Below are positions 38,257-50,984 of a stretch of DNA of 64,000 nucleotides, piece after piece (the first letter of the stretch is position 1; the number at the start of each line of letters is the position of its first letter). The stretch covers positions 27,182,891 through 27,246,890 of the forward strand of contig NC_092180.1 of NCBI RefSeq assembly GCF_043641665.1, in the 5' to 3' direction. Origin of the DNA: Enoplosus armatus (taxonomy: Eukaryota; Chordata; Actinopteri; Centrarchiformes; Enoplosidae). The translations under genes were made by a program, and so were the position numbers. The notes under the pieces are model-generated. The model saw only the letters and a program-made list of their open reading frames with translations. It was not told the DNA's origin and searched no databases.

Positions 38257-38276
38257 AGCTCCAGTCATTCCTGCAG
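38257..38276 (+). promoter_or_regulatory. Tandem in-frame splice acceptors at exon 10
   Basis: AG dinucleotides end at 38258, 38264 and 38276, offsets of 0, 6 and 18 bases, all in the same frame. Use of the later ones would remove two or six residues (LQ or LQSFLQ). The pyrimidine-rich tract tctgtcttctccgtctag is immediately upstream of the first. Confidence 0.55.
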
Positions 38277-38536
38277 GTCAGCGTGTTCCAGATCCGGGTA
38301 GACGAGTGCCCTGGGTCAGAGTGTGCCGGGGCCGGTGGCTGCACCAACACTTTGAATGTGCGGGACACACCCACAGTGGTGGATTGTGGGACTATGAGTC
38401 TTGTATCTGTGACAGTGGAATCCACAGCTGTGTGCTCCTGCCCAGGTAGAGAGCAGTCCCACCAGCCCTGCACCGCGTATCCCAGAAACCCCTGCTTCAA
38501 TGGTGGTCTGTGTGTGGACAGTCAGCATGGCTACAG
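38259..38536 (+). CDS. Cadherin exon 10: cysteine-rich segment and first half of EGF
   Basis: 92 codons plus AG that exon 11 completes to arginine; donor gtgagc. It encodes VSVFQIRVDECPGSECAGAG and GCTNTLNV, the VDEC...C..CTN.L motif typical of type III cadherins, then SLVSVTVES with a CSC pair. The first three cysteines of an EGF module follow (residues 880, 888, 894; NPCFNGGLCVD). Three in-frame AG acceptors end at 38258, 38264 and 38276. The first is chosen because it gives the remembered spacing (13 residues before IDEC) of DN-cadherin. Residues 810-901. Confidence 0.93.
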
Positions 38537-40179
38537 GTGAGCTGAAAATGATGCCCAAAACAGAGCCTGAGGGTCAGAGTTTAGTAGCAAGCCATCACTT
38601 TTTTCTAACAGCAAGTAATGCAACACATTACTCTTAAAGTGACTGTTATTCCAGTTACATTATGGTTGATTCCGATTACAAAATACCTGCAAGCCCTGAG
38701 GTAGCCTGTAAGAATTAGAGCAGATGGAAACAGTTAGGTTTATTTTTCTCTGGGTGAAAATCCTCCTTTCACTTTGACTTTATCATGCCAAGAAAAATAA
38801 TAACCTATAATATCAATGCCATTTAGTCTCCCTAGTCATTTACAGAAGAGCTTGGACTTCGATATGACTAACGCAGAAATTTCTGAAAAGTAAAAATATA
38901 AATAAATGAATACAATGATGCAATATCCTGGAACTGTTTAAATATAAATGTGGTGGTATCGCTGTGGTGTGATTTTACTGGGGAAAAAAATGATCTTGAC
39001 ACTTCAAACATGGATATGCGCAAACACACACCATGCATGAAGTTTGTTTCACACCCAAGAGTTCCTATATCAGTCTGAGTTTGCCTTCATATAAGTATTT
39101 TACAGAAAGAAATAGGACATGCAATGTTTCATTCCTTCATTTTTTTTTTTTCCTCAAAAAAAAGAAAAAAAAAAATCACTGACATGATGATTCTTGTATT
39201 TATTTCTCACTGAATCACAAAATGTAATGTGTGGTTTAGGAGGCCAGCAGAGTGAGATAGAGGGAGCTGGGGGGCAGTAGCAGTAATGGGCTGGTGATGG
39301 AAAAATCACAAAAAGTGCAAAGGGTCATTTTGGACGTGATTGTACACTAGAATGGCTATCTGTGTATACATGTGTGTTTCCTTCTCTCTCTCTTTCTGTG
39401 TGTGTGTGTGTGTGTGTGTTTAGAGATTAAAGTTGAAGCCATGCAGGGATCTTATTTAACATTTAACTGTTCTTTTTATTTTGTTGTCACTCTCTCTCTC
39501 TCTCTCTTTCTCTCTCTGTTTCTGCCTCTTTCCTCTCATTGTTTCCCTCACTGTGTTCTTTGTTGTCGCCTGGCTATGGAGGTTCAAATTTGAGATCATT
39601 TGTGTTGGATAGTGTCTCTTTAGGCTGCCTTCAAATTGAAGCCTCATTATGAGGGTATGAAGTCTCACTTCTGAAAAAAACAGTGCTACCACAAGCTGGG
39701 TGTCAGCACTCTTGAGTTATTTCAGTACATATAACGCGTCGAATAATCACCATGCATTGTCATTGTCTGTATTGAGTCAAAGAAGACATTTTGAAATGCC
39801 AAAGTTCAACCATGTTCCCTTAATTAACCTCATTAGCATCGCGCAACTATAACAGCACAATTAGTACATTGCTGCTGTCCAAAATCGTTGTATCATCACA
39901 GTTCCTGAAGCATTACTCAGCACTCTATTACAACGGAAACTCATTATTTTAATATAAATCTATTTTGTCATATCACTTGGGGGAATAATCAACCATTATC
40001 AGACCAAACAATATGCAAACAGAAAAAATACACAAAATGTGACCATACATTTGATTCTCAGATTCACTTACATGAGTAACTAGAGAAATACACTGATGAG
40101 ATATTGATGTTTTAGGCCTTATAGGCAGAGTTCTTAACTGGCTTTCTTCTTATCTTACTCTTTCTCTGTTTCTATTGGT
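38537..40179. other. Start of intron 10
   Basis: Contains A/T-rich tracts (39140-39175), (GT)n at about 39397-39420 and (CT)n at about 39491-39517. The string aagtaatgcaacacattact at 38612-38631 resembles the taacg-type repeat in intron 8. No exon recognised. Confidence 0.5.
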
Positions 40180-41000
40180 AACTTTGGATCAGATGAAGTC
40201 GACATTCCATATGGAGTCCCTTAAGGGTCAATTATTGGCCCACTGCTGTTTAATTTGTATATGTTCCGACTTGGGTCATTCAGCGATACAACATTTCATA
40301 TCACTCTTATGCTGATGACACATAGTTATATGTATCTGTTTCTGCCAACTACCTTAGCCCAGTGAATAACCTTATCCAATGCATTGCTGATATCAAATAT
40401 TGGATGGCTGAATTTATTTTACAGCTAAATGAGGACAAAACAGAGAATCTTTCAGTAAGTCCCAAGGCTTTGAGGCACCAGATTCACCTTGTGAGCATGC
40501 CAAAAACTTGGGTGTGGATTTTGGATGCTGATCTTAACTTCCAGAAGCACATATCTAATATCTCCACGACTGCCTCTTAGAAATACTATATATCTAAATA
40601 AGTAAAGATTCTGAAGAGCTTGTTTATCCAGTAGACTAGACTACTGTAGTGCAGTTTTTGCTGGATTGACAAAGCAGGTGCTCAATAAACTCCATCTTAT
40701 TCATAATGCTGCCAGAGCCAGAGTATTCACTTTTTTTATTAAACGATTTGAACACATCACTCCTATTTTAACAACACATTAACATGGCTTTGCTCACTGA
40801 ATATACACCATATAGATCCCTTAGATCATCAAGTAATGGTCTCCTCACTATACCTAGAATAAATTCTAAATCAGCCAATTGTGCCTTCAGCCACATTTTG
40901 AATGTTTTGAAAAAAACATAGTTTTGCTATTGTGAGGTGTCTGTACTGTAGCAGAACTGACCTACATGAAGAACAACTTAAAAGGTCTCATGGCTTTGAG
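40180..41000 (+). mobile_element. L2-type LINE reverse transcriptase fragment
   Basis: Broken frames give YGVP-stop-GSIIGPLLFNLYM (PQGSxLGPLLF motif, about 40210-40265). A degraded SYADDT box follows (tcttatgctgatgacaca, about 40304-40321), where YADD is the RT catalytic motif. Then come DIKYWMAEFILQLNEDKTE (40390-40446) and LDADLNFQKHISNISTTAS (about 40523-40580), with shorter matches to about 40800. Stop codons interrupt the frame throughout. Confidence 0.75.
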
Positions 41001-44000
41001 ATTGTATATATATTTTTTATGATGGTCTAACGTTTTTCTGTATGAAACTAGATGTTGGGTTGATTGGGCTGACTCATCTCATGTAAACTGCTAAGATAAC
41101 CCGTCTGGCTGAAAGTTGCAGTCTGCTTTGATTTGCATTGTTGTCAATGTTGTCAGGTAATTAGCACATTTGTTTAGTAATTTAGCTCTTTTGATGATGG
41201 ATGATCAATAATTCTGAAAACCCTTAAATATACAATCATTTGACATGTCAGGTTTTTTTGTAATATTAGAATTATGTGGAGCTGATGTGGAACCAGCCTA
41301 ATTATTACCATATGTTAGCTTGATAATGGCTTACAAAAAATTGCCCTTGGATGTTCCATAAATGATCAAAATCCACTGTTGCCACTCAGTAACCTCTTAT
41401 AAACTCTTTCATTTCGTATGGTTTATATTTCAGAGGCGATTTTGCTGCACAGAAACTCTCCAAATTAGGCAGCTGATTTAGATAGTGGTGCACAAATATG
41501 TAGATATATGAAAACGCTTGGTTTGACTAACACCACTTTTCCCTTAAGAGGAAAGCCATCTAAATCTTTATGTGAACATACCAGTTGACGCATCAGTTCT
41601 GGACACACATACTGTACTTTCCAGTACAATTTCCAGTTTCATTGGGACAAAGATTTTTCCCACCGTGACAGACATGGGATCTTTGCTGTCTCAGAATCTT
41701 AAAATTATAATAACCCAAGATTATGGTGAACTCATTGGAAAGGTATTCAAGAATGAATAATCTCAGGACATTAGAAATGTGGTTGTATGACTGATACATA
41801 TAGGTGTGGTTGTAAACCCTCTGCACTTAGCTTAGCTAATCCTACAGCTTGTGTGCAGGATCAGGCTGGGGCAGCAGACATAACAGATAAAGAGAACACC
41901 TAAGCAATTCATGATATCATTGAAAAAGAAAGCACACATTGAGATAGCGGACCTATCCTGAGGTTTGAACGCACTCTCTCGGTGCATCAAGATCAGTCAG
42001 CATCTTGTAGCGCTAGATTTATGCCAACTTTTTGGTCCTGCCAGACATGAAGAATTCCCAGTGCTACAGTTTAGCTGGTCTACTACCTGGCCTCCAGGCT
42101 TGAGAAACTGTACAGTGTGGGATGTGCTGTTTGGTTATGTTGGAAAGAAGTGTGACACAGTAAACCAGGTTTGAGTTCGGCTGTTACTGTTTATCTCCCA
42201 ACTGCAAAGAAGCTCAAAGGGATGTGTCAGAAAACTATCAAACAAAGTCAATGAGCACTTATCACATTCAGTGTTTTTGAGCCTGAACTCAAGAACGAAT
42301 TCATTTCCAGCTCCCACTAATGTCTAGCCAGGGTGAATGAAGACTGGTATGATATTTAATGAGAAGGAGAGCAGGGGAGTAGATGGACGTGAAGGGAGGA
42401 ATTAAAAGGAAATTAAAGGAGTGAACATAACCTCAAAGCATATGCTATTGAGACTGTGTCTGAGAAATGAAGGCAAAAATGCCTGTGGTGTTTTTTTGTG
42501 TAACTGTGTGCGGGTGTGTGCATGCCGTATTTAGTTTAGAGGCAAACTATCTCTCAAATGGTGTTGGTGATAAAAAAAAGTGAAGGAAATGAACACATCA
42601 AAGCAAACAACAGTGCCAGTAACGGGAACCTGTATTTAATACTATGGCAGCAAATGTTCTAATAATCCCATAACCCCTGAGCACTTAATTTGAACTCCCA
42701 GGTCTTTTCACACTTATTTTGCTCATTAACAGTAGAGTATGTTGTTTCCGACGGGTGCGTTGCAACTGCAGATGAATGACTCAAAATGAAGTTACAATTA
42801 GTATTTTTATTCATGCTGAAGGGAATTCTTGAACAGCTGTAACAGCTGTTAACCGTTGTTACAGCTGTACATACATCTTCATCTAGTGGAGGAATGTCAC
42901 ATTTGAATTTGGGAAGTGTTGGCAGAGTTGGCAGCGTCAGCTACTGTATGAGGCAAGGAGGGTTCCTGCTCATTAAGCTGAGTGCCTGTTAATAACTGAA
43001 GGCGATTCAGATGAAAATCTCGACATTTTTATCTCTTCTCTCATTTGGACTATGAGAGAAGAGTTGGACAGGGAGTTGGACATGTTGGACAAGATCAGAC
43101 TCTGGATCCAACTCAGCCCGAGCAGGTTGTATTGCGGTACAAGGGTCTTGGGTCCAAATGGACTCACTATCCGGTCTGATCATGTGGTGCGTCAGAAGAA
43201 AACCATATTTACTTTAGGTGAGATGGCGAGTGGGAAGTGTGATCTTGATTGTTAGGACATGTACTGCTACTGCTCCATAATTGGTAGGGCATCATGCTGG
43301 TGCCAGTGTTGATGGTTTGGGTCTGTTCCGGTCAACCACATTTTGGATGTGGTCTATTTATACTTTGGTCTATTTTGAACAGGTTATTTTCTTTTAATTC
43401 AAACATGTCAAGTTGGGGTAGGTTTTCAACAGGCCTGTTTTAGATCAGGCCCAAAACCTTTCGTGAAGACCTCGACGAATGTTATTTGTAGTTGAGACAG
43501 GGTCGCACTGAGACATTCTGTGCTGAGAGTTGTCTGAGCTCTTTTAAGAGAGCAGAGTGGGGAGAGTGGAGTGAAAGTGGAAAATGAACTGGCCACAGGA
43601 TAACCACAAAACACAAGGGTTCATCACTTAAAGGAGATGGATGCTGAAAACATTTCAACTTTTCTTTTTAGGCTCATATTCAGCTATTTCTACTGAAGCT
43701 ATTTCATTTCAGGCTACATTTTTTACATTTCTCAATGTGTAAAATAGGTATTTACCCCCACAATGGTTTAATACAGCAGATGTCCAGATTTGCTATTGCA
43801 TTGTCAAACTCTTCCCACACACTTCCTAAATATTCTGCCTTTACATTCTTGGATTCATATAATTTGGGAAGAAAACGACTTCGGGACAGCTGGAGACAGT
43901 CTGACAATTTCCTCTGTACAAAATACCCTTATTAGCTCCAATGTCCTGATGCCCAAGTCTGAATGTGTCTCCCTTGCTTCCAGCAACAATTCAACACTTG

Positions 44001-44331
44001 AATGGCTGTTGCATTCCTCCTATAATACCAATGTCAAAACTCAACTATACAGTGTGTAATTTTGCATATGGGCACTCGCATGCCCGGAAAAACAGCTAAA
44101 TGAAAATTATGCCGACTTTATCATGTCATGGAAGTGGGGCTGGACAGGAAATGATGTGGGAATGGAACAAGAGTTTTCTTTGCAACTTTGACATGTTGAC
44201 AGAGAAGCCACTGTAATTGATACAGGAGTGACACATCAATGTAGAAACAGATGAACAAGGGAAAAAGAGAAGGGGACTGCTTGAAATTCCATCCGTCAAC
44301 AAATCTTACAAACCTTCTGTTCCACAATACA
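41001..44331. other. Intron 10, non-coding stretch
   Basis: No exon or named element recognised. It contains a palindromic E-box cluster at 42833-42868, listed separately. Open frames are short and carry no known domains. Confidence 0.5.
42833..42868. repeat. Inverted repeat with three CAGCTG E-boxes
   Basis: Perfect 12-base arms, acagctgtaaca (42833-42844) and tgttacagctgt (42857-42868), separated by 12 bases. CAGCTG occurs at 42834, 42843 and 42862. It could be a hairpin or a cluster of bHLH binding sites; function is not shown. Confidence 0.7.
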
Positions 44332-45250
44332 CTGCTCAAAAAAAAAAAAACACTTAACACTTAATCATCACAGTATAACACCAAGTCAATTAGACGTCAG
44401 GGATATCAATCTGTCCAGTCAGGAAGCATAAGCGATTGTAAATCACTTTCACCTGTTTTGGTGCAAATGAAAGTGACAACAGGTGCACTGGAGAGGCAAC
44501 AGCAAGACAACACCCAAAAAGGGAATGGTTTTGCAGGTGGTGGCCACAGACAATTGCTCTCTCCTTATCCTTCCTCACTGATTCTTCTCTAGTTTTGTGT
44601 TTTGTTAGTGTCCTTGTCACTACTGGTAGCATGAGGCGGTACCTGCAGCCCATTCAGGTTGCACAGGTAGTCCATCTCCTCCAGGATGGCACATCCATAC
44701 GGGCCGTCGAGAGAAGGTTTGCTTTGCCTCCCAGCACAGTCTCAAGAGCATGGAGGAGATACCAGGAGACGGGAGCTGGACAGGGCTATAGAAGGGCATC
44801 AACCCAGCAGCAGGACCAGTATCTGCTCCTTTGTGCAAGGTGGAACAGGAGGAGCACTGCCAGAGCCCTACAAGCGGGCTGCTGGTGTGCATGTTTTTTG
44901 ACCAAACTGTCAGAAATAGACTCCATGAGGGTGGCATGAGGAGATCCCCCTGGACACCATCCGCCGTCTCATCAGGAGCATGCCCAGACGTTGTTGGAAG
45001 TGAATACAGGCACGTGGGAGCCAAACACACTACTGAGTGACATTATGATCTGCCGTGATGAAATTCAGTTGGATCAGCCTGGGATTGCAATTTTTTACTT
45101 TGATTTACGGTGTGATTTTGAATCCAGCCCTCAATCGGTTGATGATTGACCGTTTGACCATTTGTTCTCAACAAATTACACAATACACAAGCCATGTGTC
45201 CATTATCCATCTGTTCCTTGTTCAAATTGCAGTATGTCCTTTCCTATATA
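44332..45250 (+). mobile_element. Tc1/IS630-type transposon with deleted transposase
   Basis: The left end cactgctcaaaaaaaaaaaa resembles the terminal repeat of a fish Tc1-like family. The frame at 44631-44850 reads MRRYLQPIQVAQVVHLLQDG, SIRAVERRFALPPSTVSRAW and RRYQETG, a helix-turn-helix DNA-binding domain. Then come QQQDQYLLLCARWNRRSTAR and, shifted, TVRNRLHEGGM. The DDE catalytic core is missing and the remaining part (45000-45180) resembles the element's non-coding 3' end. The right terminal repeat was not found. It is a different lineage from the copies at 35874 and 56823. Confidence 0.75.
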
Positions 45251-48200
45251 AAAGCAGATGCCTCAATTTAAGGTAAATTGCCAGGGGACCATGCTGAGAT
45301 TTTGCAGCCTTTGGATACATACCATTTAGTTTACAAGGCCTCTGTGGACGCAGTTCCTGACAGGTTTAACTGCCAGGCCTTTCTGCTGTTACGGAGTCTG
45401 GCTTGCAGATGAAAAATGAAATTCTTAGAACAACTCAAAATACAGCTATTGTTTGCTTCTGTGTTTCCTCGGGTTATAAATAGAAACAAACCTTGCGCAA
45501 CCTCCTCCTAGGTGAAAAATCTTGCATGTTAGCTGTCACATACTGCCAGTTCTCGTTTCGAATTCCTGGCAAACAAGTGAACTGAAGGAGAGTGTCTTCA
45601 TTAGCATAAATCACTCTGTAAACAAGGCCAAAAGTGGGGTGAGAGCGCTTCAACAAATCCTTTTAACAACAAACATGATGACGAAATAAGCTCTTTGGTG
45701 CGTCTAGTAGTAGAGGAGACATGATGACCCTGTTTAACTTTCTGTAATTCAGTCTGATGCTCTGTGTATCCTCGGGCTCGGATCTTTAACGGTGGAAGTG
45801 AAGGGCGCTTTGCAACCAATTAAACGAGACACCAATGTGTGGACCTAAGCTTTTATCACTGTCTCAACTGTAACTCCATGCAGAATTTGAATGTTATGAC
45901 GAAATTAAGAGTCAATTCTCACACTCGAACTGATTCAAGAATAAAGCTGAAATCTTCTTCTGTAGATTGTTGCAAAATTAGAGTGGAATTACACTGCAAC
46001 ACAGATGGCAAAACCGTTGGCCTTGATGTTTTTTTGATGTTCTCATTAGCTACAGTTGAGTGTTTTTAGCTTTTTAAAGAACTGCAACTTCTGTTTATTG
46101 GTGTCACATAGTCTTATTTGTATGGTTATTGATGAAGTGGCTAGCCTGACTAACACTAAACACACACACAGGCTAGTGTAAATGAAGGTAAATTCATTTA
46201 AACAGCTAGCCACAGATTCTGATTTCAGCTTGAACACGTCCTGTCCAGAAGAAGCATCGTCATCTTAAATCCACCATGTAAAGGCTTCTGACCCAATATT
46301 GAACCCTAATTCTTGAGTAATCGGTGCCTCCCTCCATTTGTACTTCTTTGTCGTGACTAGAGCAGAAGATTGTGTTGAAGTCATTCAGAAGTTGAACAAG
46401 AATAAGAGTCTGCAGCCAAGCATAGCGGCTCTGTGAGGTTGTACATAGGCACCGTGGTGCTTTGAGCCAAATGCTAAGACATTTTTGTTTAGCGTGGTAA
46501 CATTGCTAACATTTGCTTATTAGCAGTAAACACGAACTACAGTTTAAGACGATGGGAATACCGTTAGTTTTGCAGGTACTTAAGCTGAAGCTGGACAAAT
46601 TAAGATTTTGACCTGCTGTTGACGCTAGAGGAAAGGTTTCAGGGATCACCAAAGTTATTACAGTTCATCCTACGTGGGGTACATGACTGTCTGTACTAAA
46701 TGTCAAGACATTTCAGCCAAACCCACAAATGCCAACCTCATGGTGGCGCGACAGGAGAAGTGGATCACCAAAGTAGCTTCTGTCTTCACAATGTCTGTAC
46801 ATAAATCAGCGGAATCTTTGAGGTCATCTACTGCCACCAGCACTGCTTTGTGCAAATAAGTTTGAAATTAGATGATTTCATTCCCAGCAATCTCACTGGT
46901 ATATGCACAGGCATGTGGCGCTGTCATGAAATCAAATACAGTATAAAGTACAAATTTCTCCATTTTGGGTAGTGATTTTATTTTTCAAAAAAAGCATGGA
47001 CCATGTCATTTACAGAGCAGATCTGTATGCTGTAGCAGCAAATGACACTGTTTCATTTTTCAGTTTGACTTTGACGTCTAACAACACCTAACCAAGCAGA
47101 TGCTATAAAATTATGACCACGACTGAAATTAATTACAGATTTCAGCTTTGAAGTGATAATGTGACGAAGAACATCGACATTTGCCTCACGCTGGCAGGGA
47201 ACCAGGGAAGCACACACACATATACATCAGACCGTGGCAGAATTTAGACATCACAGAAAAAAAAAAAAAAAAAAGAATCGTAGTAGCAGCTGGTGCTACA
47301 GGTGTTCAGTGCTTGAGATGTTCAAATACTCAGTCCTGAAGCACAAACACAGACATACAGTACCTGTTCAGCCTGACGCACACATACATGCTCCCTCTGA
47401 ACACACAGCCTCATCGCACACGTGTCCGCTAAGCTCTCTTGCTACGTCTTGCAGAAGTTAATTTTACCCTTCAGCTTCAGCATTTAATTAGAAGCACCGA
47501 GTGAAAAGGGCAGGATTTCAGTCTGGCTCGCTGGAGCCCGTGTGTAATGTGGCTCACCACTGGACCAGAGCAGGATGACTGGCTGGATCCACGTTAGACA
47601 TAATCCCTGGATTACACAAATGTACTCTCCCTGTTAATCTAATCTGCAAACAATGTTGCATTGCTTTGCATATTAATTACCTAGCTCACAATACTTGATA
47701 GCTACACACACCCCTCAAAAACAAGGTGGATTGTCTCGTAGGCCAGAGAACTAATCACAAAATGAAGGTGTGAATCAGGTATTCTTCTAGTCATTCTGCC
47801 AAACGTTTTCCAATTATGCTATAACCTCATACATTCTGTACAGCTGGCATCTGATTTGTGAGAGCTCCCGACTTTATTATTGAACATAATCATAGTATTC
47901 AGTTGTTATTCCAGTTTGGTTCTTTGTCTTATCCCTGGTGGTATTTTATAAAATATCTTTGAGTTCATTCTCCTATTCCAGTGAATTTCTATTTCCATAA
48001 GAATCTGGCATTTTGCTTTTATTGAAACTTTCCAAATCCGTTGAAACTCACTGTTTTGATTGCACAGTTGATTTTAAAATGATAGTCCTTACATGTAGAG
48101 TCCCACTTTTTTTCCTGAATAATAACGAGCAACTTTGGGTCGAAGAATTATCTGTTTCCATCGCGTTCCATCTGTGCTTTCCCGAATAACGTATTCGGAT

Positions 48201-50435
48201 TCGAAATGATTAAAATGATATGCCACGGTCTCCCGATCTATGGGAGATTTTGGAGCAACGTGTTTTACAGCGCTCTCCACCACCACCACCACCATCAAAA
48301 CACCAAATGAGGGAGTAATACTGTTCATTTCGTCCAGTAGAGTTCCAGAGACTTGGAGAATCTATGACAAAGAGTACAAAAAATGTTCCGGAGACTGAAA
48401 TTTGTAAACGCTGTCAACTACACTGTAGGCTTCACAAAATGCGAGGACACTGCAAGACCTTTGCTTGGACTGTTTCACCCATCCTGAAACGTCCTCCCCT
48501 TCCTCTCCTGGACATGTCAAGTGGGCTTAGAGACCTTCCTCTCTTTCCTCTCCACCAAAGTAAAGTACAGAAAATGCCCGAGACACAGATGCTGTATGAT
48601 TGTCACATTTTCAATCACACGACAGTGCCTGAGCTCTGTAACATCTGCTGTGTGATTCCCCAGGCCAGGTAGAGGAGAAAAGGTGAGACACAGGATGTCA
48701 GGGGTGGAAAATGAGGATAGAATAGACCTATGAGAGGGGAGTGATGAATAAAAACAGGAAAGACAGAAAACAGGGGATAAAGAAGGGAAAAGGAGACCAG
48801 AGGAACATAAGTGGTGAAAGAACATGGCTGGAGAGAAGAGGTGAAAAGAAGAAAGAGCACCGGAGAAGAAATAATACATGTAGATAAGATAAGAGTTAAT
48901 ACAAAATAGAATTGCTGCAGGATTGTTTTCTGTTCCAGAGGCTTTCAGATATGACCCGGACACATACACACACAAACAGATTATGGCCCAAGATTGAAGG
49001 AAGAACATGCAGATAATCGAGGCACTGGGATTAATAATGAGATTAGGGTAGTGAGGGGGTTGTGGGGTGGGATTACAGCTCCCGGTCCAACGTTAAGCAA
49101 ACAAAATTCCCAGACAGACAGCGAATGAGCAAAACAAAGCTGCCTTAAGAGGATTGGGGGGCTTGGGCATTGTGACTAAAACTATGTCTCAGATTGTCTC
49201 ACGCTCAGAGAATTGCCAAAATGGAAATACAGGGACGGGGAAATGGGGATGGTTTTCCTTGTGTCTCCAATCATATACACACTCATACACGCCACCATAA
49301 ATTATGGGTCTATGTGAACAGAGCAAAGGTTTCAAACTTGGCTTTGAACCTAAGTATTTAAAAAAAAAAAAAAATTTAGCAGTAAAACAACTTTAAATCT
49401 TATAAACAAATTAATAAAATATCTTAAATGGTGAGATAAACCTTAACAATAAATGTATAAAATGTATCTGGCTACACTAACTTGAGGCTTGAGTAGCTCC
49501 GTTGACACTATAAACCGCGAAATACTTCTTCAGTTTAGAATTGAGGCACTCAGAAGCTTGTTAAAAAAAAGGTTGATTTGCGTGTGGAAGTTGGGCGAGG
49601 AACAAAAGAAACTTAAAGAAAGACTTCTAGAAAAAAAAACGATGTTGCTTGAGGTCAAGTTGAAGACCAGCCTGGAGGGAGGAGGTCAGTCCGGCTCTTG
49701 TTACCAACGAGCCAAAACAGGAGGACTTTTGGGTGTGGAGAAAACGCTGTGCGTCGCAACTTCTATTCCCTTGTTTGGCACTTCTACTTAAACTGAGGCT
49801 AATGCTTTCTGACTCTTATGTTTTATGTTAAGTCACATACTTCCACTATGGCCACGCAGTCCTGATTCGAGACATAAAATAACACAGTGGATATGTAGCA
49901 AACTTGCACACATCTATAAGCTGGAGGGCGGGGAGGGGGGGGGTTATAGAAATGAAGAACCAAAAGAGTCGCTGGTGGCGAGTGAGTGAAACGAACCGGG
50001 TTACTTTAAAGAACTGTCCTTCTCGTCTTTTTTGCCCCCAAATGCCTTTCGATTTTGAATATTTTTATATAATTATTATTTTCCAGTCCAGAACAGCGTG
50101 AGTGACTCTGGATCATTGTTGAGTGGTGCTTGAAATCGAGCTCTTAATATATTTTGGGAAGACCGCTGTTCTTTGGGCCCTCTGCAGTCTCCTCAGTGGC
50201 TAGATTGAATAGGTTTAAACTGTGATTTGTCATTCCATATTATGTTCATCTGATAAACTGTGATAGTGTACATACTTACATATTCTTATACTTACTCTCT
50301 ATTCCTCTGTCTGTATGTTACATTAGCATTCTCCTCACATGTTTGTTTGTCTACTCGCGTTTCTGTGTCTCAAGGCACTTTAGTTACGTGTCCGTTTCTT
50401 ATTTGCACGTGTTGTACGTGCGCTGTGTGATTTCC

Positions 50436-50438
<3 letters not shown>

Positions 50439-50493
<55 letters not shown>
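50439..50493. repeat. (GT)n microsatellite
   Basis: About 55 bases of uninterrupted GT. A second tract of about 43 bases (50620-50662) lies only about 125 bases away in the same orientation. Confidence 0.95.
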
Positions 50494-50501
<8 letters not shown>

Positions 50502-50619
50502 ATTCATCTGTCCTCTTTCAATCCTGGACAAGAGCAGACGCAGGGAAATGAGCTTGAGAACGAAGGAACTAACCCTAACCCTCAGATGAGAAATGAGCTG
50601 TCTACAGAACACCAATGAG

Positions 50620-50662
<43 letters not shown>
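50620..50662. repeat. (GT)n microsatellite
   Basis: Second, nearby GT repeat in the same orientation as the one ending at 50493. Confidence 0.95.
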
Positions 50663-50665
<3 letters not shown>

Positions 50666-50984
50666 CTATGCATGCACATGATTTTGCAAACACACATCTT
50701 TGTGCGGTGTTGCAGGATCCACAGGGCTAAAACTCCGAATATCTTGAGAAGCAGTTGAAGTGTGGATAACCTAAACCAATGAAGAAGTCATGTATTCAGA
50801 GCAGAGGAATTGCCCTGGAGAAATACCTTGTTTCTCTGAGCTGTGTGTTTGTTTGTATAGTCGGCGGGAGGAGACTGTGTGTGTAATTTGTATATTTCAT
50901 AATTGCTAACAACAGGTGGGTTGAGTGAGGGGAATTTTTATGACGCTGAAAGAATGAAAGACTTTCTCATTAGATTCGTAAACA

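Larger units (their letters stand above)
45251..50984. other. Intron 10, non-coding stretch
   Basis: Simple repeats: A tract with interruptions at 47256-47276, A tract near 49360-49374, (GT)n at 50439-50493 and 50620-50662. A CpG-richer patch at about 48110-48330 is discussed under findings. Open frames at 49489-49791 (lysine/leucine-rich) and 48517-49008 (minus) have no known domain and look like chance. No exon recognised. Confidence 0.5.

Noticed and set aside
48517..49008. 163-codon open frame on the minus strand with hydrophobic and serine-rich parts
   Set aside because: Low-complexity purine-rich plus strand explains its length; no domain and no splice context.
49489..49791. 100-codon lysine/leucine-rich open frame
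   Set aside because: Could look like a coiled coil, but there is no homologue that I recognise and no conserved context; probably chance.
50565..50585. Telomere-like ctaaccctaaccct string
   Set aside because: Only about two units; too short to mean anything.
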